A stretch of DNA of 21,573 nucleotides from Oscillibacter sp. (lineage in GTDB: Bacteria > Bacillota > Clostridia > Oscillospirales > Oscillospiraceae): NCBI GenBank assembly GCA_003522105.1, contig DPGF01000022.1, positions 579 to 22,151 on the forward strand. The letters run 5' to 3'. How positions within the stretch are numbered: position 1 is the stretch's first letter; the number at the start of each line of letters is the position of its first letter. Under the pieces are notes generated by a model. It was not told the origin of the DNA. It did not search any database and saw only the letters and a program-made list of their open reading frames with translations. A program made the position numbers and the translations under genes. Positions 6,935-14,103 of the stretch are shown piece by piece.

Positions 6935-7567
6935 TTAGCCCTCGATGAGCTTGACGATCTCAGCGTAGCACTCGTCGGCAAGGGGAAGTGCGTGCGCGAG
7001 CAGCTTTTCGCCCTTGGCACGGTACTCAGCGGCGAACTCCTGATCCTTCAGGGAGCCGACGTTGATGAGCACGTTGAGCCATGCGCCCTGGATACCGGCC
7101 TTGAGAGACAGGAACGCAACGCCCAGGTCGCTCGCGGAGGTATCGTTGAAGCGGCCGAGCAGGGACTGCGCGAGCGTCAGGGTCTCGTCGATGAGCTCCA
7201 TCATCTCCATCGGGGTCTTGGTGCAGCCCTTCAGTCCGTTCTGGATGGCGGCGGAGCGGGCAGCCTTCTCCTCGTCGGTCGCCTTGGGCATGGCAAAAGC
7301 GTCGGAAACGACGTTGAACGCGTCGGTGTCGCGATCCATCACGTCGAGCAGGCGAACCTTGAGCTCGTTGCCCTTCTTCTCGACCTCGGCAGCATGCTCG
7401 GCAAACTCGGCATACTTCTTGCGGCCCTGGGTGAGGCCGCCGACCATCGCGGTCAGCGCGGCGCCGATGGAGCCATAGAGAGCAGCGCAGGAGCCGCCGC
7501 CCGGCGCGGGAGCATCGGAAGCAACGGTATCGGCAAAGCCGGTAACGGTCATTTCAGCAAGTTTCAT
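6935..7567 (-). CDS. fchA: Formimidoyl-THF cyclodeaminase / methenyl-THF cyclohydrolase family protein
   Basis: 210-residue cytosolic enzyme that converts 5-formimino-THF to 5,10-methenyl-THF and ammonia, the step after glutamate formimidoyltransferase. Family signs: all-helical composition and the N-terminal motif DAPAPGGGSCAALYGSIGAAL (about 18-38), whose Gly-rich turn binds folate. Length is the usual 205-215. Starts at ATG with AAAGGA about 10 bases upstream. It lies downstream of ftcD on the same strand, but with 380 bases of repeat-rich DNA between them, instead of the close linkage or fusion often seen. FchA and the FtcD C-terminal domain share a fold; the neighbouring transferase has only its N-terminal domain, which makes this the matching partner. 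Confidence 0.92.
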   Translation of the reverse strand: MKLAEMTVTGFADTVASDAPAPGGGSCAALYGSIGAALTAMVGGLTQGRKKYAEFAEHAAEVEKKGNELKVRLLDVMDRDTDAFNVVSDAFAMPKATDEEKAARSAAIQNGLKGCTKTPMEMMELIDETLTLAQSLLGRFNDTSASDLGVAFLSLKAGIQGAWLNVLINVGSLKDQEFAAEYRAKGEKLLAHALPLADECYAEIVKLIEG

Positions 7568-7653
7568 GGTGATTATATCCTTTCATCATTTCGTGGCGCT
7601 CATTTGCCCTGCACGCGCATCGCCGCACCTTTACGGTCTGCCGCCCCGATTGG

Positions 7654-7832
7654 GGCAGCCGAATGCACGCGCAGAGCGCAATCAGCGTCGCAGACTTTGC
7701 CGCCTCCCGGCGGCAAATAGCTTTGATCGTTTTTTCTGACGACATGCGCATTCGCACAGCGTCGCAGCTTTTGCCGCCCTCCGGCGGCAAATAAATTTAA
7801 TTCATCGCGGAGGACGACATGCGCGTCCGCAG
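7654..7832. repeat. Degenerate repeat array with palindrome copies 2 and 3, between fchA and ftcD
   Basis: Two copies of TTTGCCGCC-N4-GGCGGCAAA (7696-7717, loop TCCC; 7770-7791, loop CTCC). Each is preceded by GCGTCGCAG at 7685 and 7760. The flanking GACGACATGCGC occurs at 7739 and 7813, each followed by a related segment ending CGCAGC. This gives about three diverged units of roughly 75 bases. No ORF or ribosome site is convincing here. The array fills most of the 380-base gap 7568-7947. Confidence 0.75.
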
Positions 7833-7842
7833 CGATACTTCG

Positions 7843-7873
7843 CAGCGCGCGACATGGTGAATGCCGCGCGCTG
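7843..7873. repeat. 9-bp dyad CAGCGCGCG / CGCGCGCTG
   Basis: Perfect 9-bp inverted repeat with a 13-base loop. It is followed at once by GAAAATTCCAC (7873-7883), an 11-mer also found at 1060-1070 after another GC palindrome. Confidence 0.6.
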
Positions 7874-7909
7874 AAAATTCCACTCAAGGCGGCGAGCCGC
7901 CTTGAGTGG
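7874..7909 (-). terminator. Probable terminator of ftcD
   Basis: Perfect 14-bp stem CCACTCAAGGCGGC (7880-7893) with 7896-7909 and a 2-base gap. On the minus strand the stem is followed by AATTTT (7879-7874). A second, slightly imperfect hairpin (7915-7941) lies between it and the ftcD stop; its T-run (AATTTTTT) is on the plus strand. Confidence 0.6.
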
Positions 7910-7947
7910 GCTCTCAAAGGAGCGGCAACGCCGCTTCTTTGAATTTT

Positions 7948-8859
7948 TTACTCCATGTCGATCAGGTGATACTCCATGACCTGCTTCTTGCAGTCGAAGT
8001 CCTTGGCCTTGAGGTAGAACTCGGCGCAGTCGATGAGCGCCTTGGCGGGAGTCAGACCGACGATCTCGCTCTCGATGACGCGGGTGCCGTAACGCTCGGC
8101 CAGAGCCTTGACCATCTCGTAGGTGACGTAGAGCGGGGTGTCCTCATAGTTGACCATGTTCATGGAAACCTGCGCAATGCCGCGGTCCTCGAGCATGAAG
8201 CCCATGGCCTTGCAGCTGCGGAAACCGCCGGAAGAACCGCGGATAACCTTGGCGATCTTCTTGGCGACCTCAACGTCGGAGGTAGCGAGGTTGCAGTTGA
8301 AAGCGACCAGCGGCATACGGGCGCCGATGGCGGTGATGCCGGCGGTGGGGTGGATCTTGCGCTCGCCGAAGTCGGGAGCCCAGTCCTCCTGGAGGAGCTT
8401 CTCGGGCATGCCCTCGAACTCGCCCTTGCGGCAGGTAGCGAGGTTGCGGCGCTCCGGACGGGTGGCGCTGTCCTCATACAGGAAGGAGGGGACCTTCAGC
8501 TCGTCCCAAATGCGCTTGGCAACGCGCTTGGACATCTCGACAGCTTCCTCGACGGTCACGTCCATCTGGGGAACGAAGGGGATCACGTCGGTAGCGCCCA
8601 TGCGCTTGTGCTCACCGTGATGCTTGTTCATGTCGATGCGCTCGGTGGCGACCTTGGTCAGCTGGAAAGCGACCTCCTCGATGGCCTCGGGAGAACCGAT
8701 GAGGGTGAAGACGCAGCGGTTGTGGTTACCGTCGGTCTGCGCGTCGAACAGGGTGCAGCCGGGAACGCTCTTAGCGGTCTCGACGAGGGCGTTGTAGGTG
8801 GCCTCGTCCTTTTCCTTGGAGCAGCTAAAATTGGGGATGCATTCGATCAACTTTGCCAT
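7948..8859 (-). CDS. ftcD: Glutamate formimidoyltransferase (monofunctional)
   Basis: 303-residue cytosolic enzyme that moves the formimino group from N-formimino-L-glutamate to tetrahydrofolate, releasing glutamate: the last amino-acid step of histidine breakdown. The N-terminus LIECIPNFSCSKEKD and the segment HHGEHKRMGATDVIPF (80-95) are diagnostic; H84 in the GEHxRxGATD core corresponds to the catalytic His region. Length matches the transferase domain alone, so the cyclodeaminase activity must come from the separate fchA. Start ATG has GGAGG nine bases upstream. A good leftward promoter lies at 8953-8981, so it can be transcribed apart from lysR. Confidence 0.95.
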   Translation of the reverse strand: MAKLIECIPNFSCSKEKDEATYNALVETAKSVPGCTLFDAQTDGNHNRCVFTLIGSPEAIEEVAFQLTKVATERIDMNKHHGEHKRMGATDVIPFVPQMDVTVEEAVEMSKRVAKRIWDELKVPSFLYEDSATRPERRNLATCRKGEFEGMPEKLLQEDWAPDFGERKIHPTAGITAIGARMPLVAFNCNLATSDVEVAKKIAKVIRGSSGGFRSCKAMGFMLEDRGIAQVSMNMVNYEDTPLYVTYEMVKALAERYGTRVIESEIVGLTPAKALIDCAEFYLKAKDFDCKKQVMEYHLIDME

Positions 8860-8944
8860 GATTGTTTTCCTCCGTCAATTTATTATTTTGATTGTATCGT
8901 CAATTTGCTCAGACAGGCGCGCCGCGCCCGTCCATTTTTGTTCA

Positions 8945-8981
8945 GCGCCGCCATTATATCGCGGCGCAACAGGGGAGTAAA
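8945..8981 (-). promoter_or_regulatory. Leftward promoter of ftcD inside a GC-rich dyad
   Basis: Minus-strand TTTACT (8981-8976), 17-bp spacer, TATAAT (8958-8953). The -10 box lies in the 9-base loop of a perfect dyad, GCGCCGC (8945-8951) / GCGGCGC (8961-8967). The gap 8860-9001 contains no ORF. Confidence 0.6.
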
Positions 8982-9001
8982 CAGGTTTTCTTTCTCTTTT
9001 T

Positions 9002-9898
9002 TCAGCGCGCGCTTAATTTTTTTAAGTCCTCTTCTACAAACCGCTGTACGCACGGGGCGCTCAAAACAGCGCTGTTCCACGCCAAAACGGCATAGGAACG
9101 AATGGGAAGGCCGCGCACAGGCTTTGCCTTCAACGGTGCGCCCGGGTGCGTGCTGAGAATGGAGCGGGGCAGGAAGCTGATGCCAAAGCCCGAGAGCACC
9201 ATCTGCATCGCCATGGGCGTATCGTAGCAGTGGCAGGTCACATTCGGCGTAAAGCCGCTGCGCTGGCACTCCTGCACCAGAAAGTCGTTGTAGCTCCAGA
9301 GGTCGTCCGAGCGCAGAAGGCACATCGGCACACCCTCGAGCCGCTCGATCGGCACCTCGGAAAGCTCCGGCGCAGGATCCATGTCCTCGCGCATGATGAG
9401 CTCGAGTGCGTCCTCGCCAAGAATGCGCTCCTGCAAGCCGCTCGGTTCGCGCGCCGCCGTGCGCAAAAACAGCGCGTGCAGTTCTCCGCGGTTGAGCGCC
9501 TCGATGAGCTCCTGCGGCGAGCCCACACGAATGAAAAGCTCCACCTGCGGATATTTGCTATGATATCTATTTATATAAGGTAGGGCATAGGGCATCGCCG
9601 AGTAAATGACGCCGAGCTTGATGCGCCCGCTCATGCCCGTGCCGACGCTGCGCACGCTGTCCTCCACGCGCCGGAGATCCTGAAAGATCTGCTGCGCCTG
9701 CTGATAGAGGTTCTGTCCCGCGTCAGTGAGCACCATGCCCTTGCTGCCGCGCAGGAACAGCTGCACGCCGAGCTCTTCCTCAAGCTGTGCGATCTGCCGT
9801 GAGATCGGCGGCTGCGCCACATGCAGCTCGCGCGCCGCCGCGGAGATGCTTTTTTCCTCCGCCACCGCACAGAAATATTCCAGTTGTCTGAACTTCAC
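9002..9898 (-). CDS. LysR-family transcriptional regulator of the hut locus
   Basis: 298 residues, standard LysR length. The N-terminal winged helix is clear: MKFRQLEYFCAVAEEKSISAAARELHVAQPPISRQIAQLEEELGVQLFLR (1-50). The rest is the periplasmic-binding-like effector domain. The start is GTG at 9898, supported by GAAGGAGGG just upstream. Divergent from hutU, with both promoters overlapping a common dyad, it is the natural candidate regulator of hutU-hutI. Urocanate would be the obvious inducer, but that is inference from position only. Confidence 0.93.
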   Translation of the reverse strand: MKFRQLEYFCAVAEEKSISAAARELHVAQPPISRQIAQLEEELGVQLFLRGSKGMVLTDAGQNLYQQAQQIFQDLRRVEDSVRSVGTGMSGRIKLGVIYSAMPYALPYINRYHSKYPQVELFIRVGSPQELIEALNRGELHALFLRTAAREPSGLQERILGEDALELIMREDMDPAPELSEVPIERLEGVPMCLLRSDDLWSYNDFLVQECQRSGFTPNVTCHCYDTPMAMQMVLSGFGISFLPRSILSTHPGAPLKAKPVRGLPIRSYAVLAWNSAVLSAPCVQRFVEEDLKKLSAR

Positions 9899-9952
9899 TC
9901 GCAGCCCTCCTTCTTATACTTTTACGGTATGGTATGCAGACAAATTAAGTAC

Positions 9953-10004
9953 TTTTCATTATAGCACATCTTTGCTATAATGCAAGTTGTAAAGAAAAGT
10001 TGCA
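9953..10004. promoter_or_regulatory. Divergent lysR / hutU control region with shared operator dyad
   Basis: Rightward: TATAAT at 9976-9981 with a weak TTTTCA at 9953-9958 (17-bp spacer), as expected for an activator-dependent promoter. Leftward: TTGCAT (9985-9980), 16-bp spacer, TATAAT (9963-9958). The two -10 boxes are the arms of an inverted repeat, ATTATAGCA / TGCTATAAT (9958-9981). A second dyad, TGCAA-N14-TTGCA, spans 9981-10004, downstream of the hutU -10. Confidence 0.75.
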
Positions 10005-10065
10005 AATCCTTTTTTCTTTTTATTGGTTTTCACAGAATATTTTTTTGAAAGTGAGGAACAATCCC

Positions 10066-12087
10066 ATGATCAATCTTGCTGATGATGCGATGACGATCAA
10101 GCTGGACTACGAGCTTCCCGAGTATCCGAAGTTCGAAGACGGCTATCGCCGCGCACCCCGCCGCGAATCCCACCTGACCGAGGCCGATAAGGCGCTCGCC
10201 ATCAAGAACGCTCTGCGTTACATTCACCCCGACCATCACGAGCAGATGGCCAAGGAGTTTGCGCAGGAGCTCGAAGAGCACGGCCGTATCTACGGCTACC
10301 GCTTCCGTCCCGAGGGCAAGCTCTACGGTAAGCCCATCGACGAGTACAAGGGCAAGTGCATCGAGGGCAAGGCCATTCAGGTCATGATCGACAACAACCT
10401 CGACTTCGACATCGCTCTCTATCCCTATGAGCTGGTCACCTACGGTGAGACCGGTCAGGTCTGCCAGAACTGGATGCAGTACCGCCTCATCAAGAAGTAC
10501 CTCGAGCAGCTGACCGACGAGCAGACCCTCGTCGTCATGTCCGGTCACCCCCTCGGTCTCTTCCACTCCCACAAGATGGCTCCCCGTGTCATCATCTCCA
10601 ACGGCCTGATGGTCGGTACCTTCGATGACCAGGAGAACTTCAACCGCGCTGCCGCGCTCGGTGTTGCCAACTACGGCCAGATGACCGCCGGCGGCTGGAT
10701 GTACATCGGCCCCCAGGGTATCGTCCACGGCACGTTCAACACCCTGCTCAACGCCGGTCGTCTGAAGCTCGGCATCCCCAACGACCAGAACCTCGCCGGC
10801 CGTCTGTTCGTCTCCGCCGGTCTCGGTGGCATGAGCGGCGCTCAGGGCAAGGCTGCTGAGATCGCCGGTGCTGCTTCCATCATCGCTGAGGTTGACGATT
10901 CCCGTATCGAGACCCGTTACACCCAGGGCTGGGTCAGCCACCGCACCGCTTCTCTCGAAGAGGCCACCAAGATCGCTCTCGACCACCAGAAGGCCGGCAA
11001 GCCCTGCGCTGTCGCCTATTGCGGCAACATTGTCGACCTGCTCGAGTACCTGTACAACAACAACGTCCATGTCGACCTGATGAGCGACCAGACCTCCTGC
11101 CACGTTCCCTACGACGGCGGCTACTGCCCGCAGGGCCTGACCTTCGAGCAGCGCACCGAGATGCTCGACAAGGATCCCGAGGGCTTCCGCGTTCTCGTCG
11201 ACAAGACGCTGCAGCATCACTATGAGATGATCTGCAAGTTCCACGAGCGCGGCACCTACTTCTTCGACTACGGCAACAGCTTCCTCAAGGCTGTTTACGA
11301 CTCCGGTGTGAAGAGCATCTGCAAGAACGGCGAGAACGACCTCGACGGCTTCATCTTCCCCTCCTACGTCGAAGATATCCTTGGTCCCTGCCTGTTCGAC
11401 TTCGGCTACGGCCCGTTCCGTTGGTGCTGCCTGAGCCGCAACCCCGAGGATCTGCACAAGACCGACATGGCTGCCGCCGAGTACATCAAGGCCCACAACC
11501 GTCGCTATCAGGACTACGACAACTATGTCTGGGTCCGCGACGCTGAAAAGAACAAGCTGGTCGTCGGCACCCAGTGCCGTATCCTCTATCAGGATGCCAT
11601 GGGCCGTATGAACCTCGCGCTCAAGTTCAACGAGATGGTTCGCAACGGTGAGATCGGCCCCGTCATCCTTGGCCGTGACCATCACGACACCGGTGGCACC
11701 GACGCGCCCTTCCGTGAGACCTCCAACATCAAGGATGGCTCCAACATCATGGCCGAGATGGCGACCCAGTGCTACGCTGGTAACGCTGCCCGCGGCATGA
11801 GCTACATCGCTCTGCACAACGGTGGCGGTACGGGCATCGGCCGCGCCATCAACGGCGGCTTCGGTATGGTTCTCGACGGCTCCGAGCGTGTCGACACCAT
11901 TCTGAAGATGTCCATGCCTTGGGATACCATGGTCGGCGTTGCCCGCCGCAGCTGGGCGCGCAACGAGAACGCCATGACCACTGTCGCCGAGTACAACAAG
12001 ATGTACGAGGGTCAGGATCACATCACCATGCCTTACGTCGCGGACGAAGAGCTCTGCGAGAAGGCCGTGAAGGAATACATGCACTAA
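10066..12087 (+). CDS. hutU: Urocanate hydratase (urocanase)
   Basis: 673-residue cytosolic enzyme that hydrates urocanate to 4-imidazolone-5-propionate using tightly bound NAD+. Clear family segments are VMSGHPLGLF, NYGQMTAGGWMYIGPQGIVHGT, the Gly-rich NAD-binding GLGGMSGAQGKA (252-263), DQTSCHVPYDGGYCPQG, FGYGPFRW and LGRDHHDTGGTDAPFRET (535-552). Length fits the long Firmicutes form. The start is at 10066 (MINLADDAM) with GAGG nine bases before; the frame is open to 10000 but has no ribosome site there. Codon bias is very strong, suggesting high expression. A terminator separates it from hutI. Confidence 0.96.
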   Translation: MINLADDAMTIKLDYELPEYPKFEDGYRRAPRRESHLTEADKALAIKNALRYIHPDHHEQMAKEFAQELEEHGRIYGYRFRPEGKLYGKPIDEYKGKCIEGKAIQVMIDNNLDFDIALYPYELVTYGETGQVCQNWMQYRLIKKYLEQLTDEQTLVVMSGHPLGLFHSHKMAPRVIISNGLMVGTFDDQENFNRAAALGVANYGQMTAGGWMYIGPQGIVHGTFNTLLNAGRLKLGIPNDQNLAGRLFVSAGLGGMSGAQGKAAEIAGAASIIAEVDDSRIETRYTQGWVSHRTASLEEATKIALDHQKAGKPCAVAYCGNIVDLLEYLYNNNVHVDLMSDQTSCHVPYDGGYCPQGLTFEQRTEMLDKDPEGFRVLVDKTLQHHYEMICKFHERGTYFFDYGNSFLKAVYDSGVKSICKNGENDLDGFIFPSYVEDILGPCLFDFGYGPFRWCCLSRNPEDLHKTDMAAAEYIKAHNRRYQDYDNYVWVRDAEKNKLVVGTQCRILYQDAMGRMNLALKFNEMVRNGEIGPVILGRDHHDTGGTDAPFRETSNIKDGSNIMAEMATQCYAGNAARGMSYIALHNGGGTGIGRAINGGFGMVLDGSERVDTILKMSMPWDTMVGVARRSWARNENAMTTVAEYNKMYEGQDHITMPYVADEELCEKAVKEYMH

Positions 12088-12098
12088 GAGAACACTTC

Positions 12099-12130
12099 AA
12101 AAAAGGGGCTTTTTACAAAGCCCCTTTTTT
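12099..12130 (+). terminator. Terminator between hutU and hutI
   Basis: AAAAAAGGGGCTTT pairing with AAAGCCCCTTTTTT around TTAC, ending in six T. It would reduce read-through into hutI unless leaky. The 12131-12232 remainder holds GC-rich repeat fragments (CCGCTGCGCGCA at 12145) and no visible promoter. Confidence 0.88.
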
Positions 12131-12232
12131 GAGCTGGATTCACTCCGCTGCGCGCACTCGCTTGGCCCGCACGCATGCGGGGCGCAAAACCTGCGATGCT
12201 CTTTCCAACCGTGAGAAAGGACAACATTTACT

Positions 12233-13459
12233 ATGAAAAAGTTACTGGTCAAAAATATCGGCCTGCTCGCAACGCCCGAGGGCAAGAGCGCTCATCGCGG
12301 CGAGGAGCAGGGCAAAGTTAAATTCTTAAAGGACGCCTGGGTCCTCATCGAGGACGGCGTCATCGCCTCCGTCGGCACCGGCGCCGTCCCCTCTGTCGAG
12401 GGTGCGGAGATCGTCGATGCGGAAGGCCACCTTGTCACCCCCGGCCTTGTCGACGCCCACACCCACCTCATCTTCGGCGGCTGGCGCCAGAACGAGCTGG
12501 GCATGAAGCTCCACGGCAAGACCTATCTCGAGATCCAGAACGCCGGCGGCGGCATTCAGTCCACCACCAACGCCACCCGCAAGGCAAGCGTTGAGGAGCT
12601 GAGCAGCAAGGCCGCCAAGGCACTCGACGAGATGATGGGCTTTGGTACCACCACGGTCGAGGCCAAGAGCGGCTACGGTCTTGCCACCGAGCACGAGCTC
12701 AAGGCGCTTGAGGTCATCAAGGATCTCAACGATCACCACCGCATGGATCTTGTCGCGACCTTCATGGGCGCACACCTCGTCCCCGCGGAGTACAAGGCGA
12801 ACCGCGAAGAGTACGTCCGCCTTGTCTGCGAGGAGATGATGCCCCGCGTCAAGGAGCAGGGCATCGCCAAGTTCTGCGACGTGTTCTGCGAGGCCGACAC
12901 CTTCACCGTCGAAGAGTCCCGTCAGGTGCTCGAGGCCGGTCTCAAGTATGGCCTGCGTCCCAAGATCCACGCCGACGAGATCGAAGCCATCGGCGGCAGC
13001 CAGCTTGCCGGTGAGATCGGCGCGATCTCTGCCGAGCATCTGATCGTCTGCCCTCCCGAGGGCATCGAGAGCATGGCAAAGGGCGGTGTCATCGCGTGCC
13101 TGCTGCCCGCGACGAGCTTCAACCTCGGCGCGGTGTTCGCTCCCGCACGCGACATGGTCGCGGCCGGTGTCCCCGTTGCGATGGCGACGGACTTCAACCC
13201 CGGTTCCTGCCCCTGCCTCAACATGCAGTTCGTCATCAACCTCGGCTGCCTCAAGTATAAGCTCACGCCGGAGGAAGTCCTCACGGCTGTCACGCTCAAC
13301 GGCGCTGCCGCCATCGACATGGCCGACCAGGTCGGTTCTGTTGAAGAGGGCAAGCTCGGCGACCTGGTCATCTGGGATGCGCCCGACCTTGACTACATCT
13401 GCTACCGCGTTGGCAGCAACCTTGCTAAGACCGTCATCAAGCGCGGTGAAATCGTGTAA
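12233..13459 (+). CDS. hutI: Imidazolonepropionase
   Basis: 408-residue cytosolic metal-dependent amidohydrolase that opens 4-imidazolone-5-propionate to N-formimino-L-glutamate, the FtcD substrate. The amidohydrolase metal motif is VDAHTHLIFGG (H76, H78). Further ligands fit AHLVPAEY, KIHADEIEAIGG and ATDFNPGSCPC (Asp). N- and C-terminal strands form the usual beta-sandwich. Starts at ATG with AAAGGA 11 bases upstream. It follows hutU after a terminator and is 23 bases ahead of the Lrp-type gene, with which it probably shares a transcript. Confidence 0.95.
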   Translation: MKKLLVKNIGLLATPEGKSAHRGEEQGKVKFLKDAWVLIEDGVIASVGTGAVPSVEGAEIVDAEGHLVTPGLVDAHTHLIFGGWRQNELGMKLHGKTYLEIQNAGGGIQSTTNATRKASVEELSSKAAKALDEMMGFGTTTVEAKSGYGLATEHELKALEVIKDLNDHHRMDLVATFMGAHLVPAEYKANREEYVRLVCEEMMPRVKEQGIAKFCDVFCEADTFTVEESRQVLEAGLKYGLRPKIHADEIEAIGGSQLAGEIGAISAEHLIVCPPEGIESMAKGGVIACLLPATSFNLGAVFAPARDMVAAGVPVAMATDFNPGSCPCLNMQFVINLGCLKYKLTPEEVLTAVTLNGAAAIDMADQVGSVEEGKLGDLVIWDAPDLDYICYRVGSNLAKTVIKRGEIV

Positions 13460-13482
13460 GAAGGCGGTATAAGGAGACCATG

Positions 13483-13917
13483 ATGGATCGGACTGACTAC
13501 CAAATCCTCAACCTCCTCCAGGACGACAGCCGCTGCACACTGCGCCGCATGGGCGACCTTGTGGGACTGACGCCGCCCGCCGTGTCTGAGCGCATTCGCC
13601 GGATGGAGGAAAGCGGCGTGATCCGCGGTTATCACATCGATATCGACCGTACCAAGCTCGACTGCAACATTACGGGCTTCATCTCCGTTGCCCTCGAGCC
13701 GGACAAGTACGACAAATTCTGTGATTTCTGCTCCTCACAGAGCGCCGTCATCAGCCACTACCATGTGGTAGGCGAGTTCAACGCCCTGCTGCGCTTTGCC
13801 GTGCGCGATACGCAGCAGCTCGACCAGCTTCTGTCCCTCATCAAGAAGTTTGGTGACTCGCGCACCTCGATCGAGCTGAAAACGCTTTTTGACAGCAAGG
13901 ATATCCCTCTGCCGTAA
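13483..13917 (+). CDS. Lrp/AsnC-family transcriptional regulator
   Basis: 144 residues, normal for the family. The N-terminal helix-turn-helix is MDRTDYQILNLLQDDSRCTLRRMGDLVGLTPPAVSERIRRMEESGVIRGY; the C-terminal RAM effector domain runs from about residue 65. Two ATG codons are adjacent; 13483 is preferred because AAGGAG is six bases away, against three for 13480. As the gene immediately after hutI, it may sense an amino acid linked to histidine or glutamate metabolism; the ligand is unknown. Confidence 0.92.
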   Translation: MDRTDYQILNLLQDDSRCTLRRMGDLVGLTPPAVSERIRRMEESGVIRGYHIDIDRTKLDCNITGFISVALEPDKYDKFCDFCSSQSAVISHYHVVGEFNALLRFAVRDTQQLDQLLSLIKKFGDSRTSIELKTLFDSKDIPLP

Positions 13918-13933
13918 CGGCATTTTCCCGCTG

Positions 13934-13968
13934 ATAAAGCCGGCCTGTTGGCCGGCTTTATTTTTTTG
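13934..13968 (+). terminator. Terminator after the Lrp-type gene
   Basis: AAAGCCGGCC pairs with GGCCGGCTTT around TGTT, followed by ATTTTTTT. Ends the hutI-lrp transcript. Confidence 0.93.
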
Positions 13969-14018
13969 CATCAGCCAGGCAGTCTCTTCCTTTTTGCCCT
14001 ATTCTGCTCATCTGCTTG

Positions 14019-14047
14019 TTGCGAAAGAAGGAGAAAACTGCTATACT
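14019..14047 (+). promoter_or_regulatory. Promoter of rpoN
   Basis: TTGCGA (14019-14024), 17-bp spacer, TATACT (14042-14047), about 55 bases before the start codon. Confidence 0.6.
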
Positions 14048-14103
14048 TCAATTAATCGAACTACGCTGTTTTTATCAGCAATGGATGAAAGGAGACGATG
14101 CGC

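Noticed and set aside
7654..7832. CRISPR array
   Set aside because: Units are diverged and only two to three in number, the palindrome is the repeated part, there are no equal-length unique spacers, and no cas genes are near.
10030..12084. 684-codon open frame antisense to hutU
   Set aside because: It mirrors hutU almost exactly, has low-complexity Val/Ala/Gly/Leu-rich composition and no ribosome site. It is the by-product of hutU's strong codon bias.
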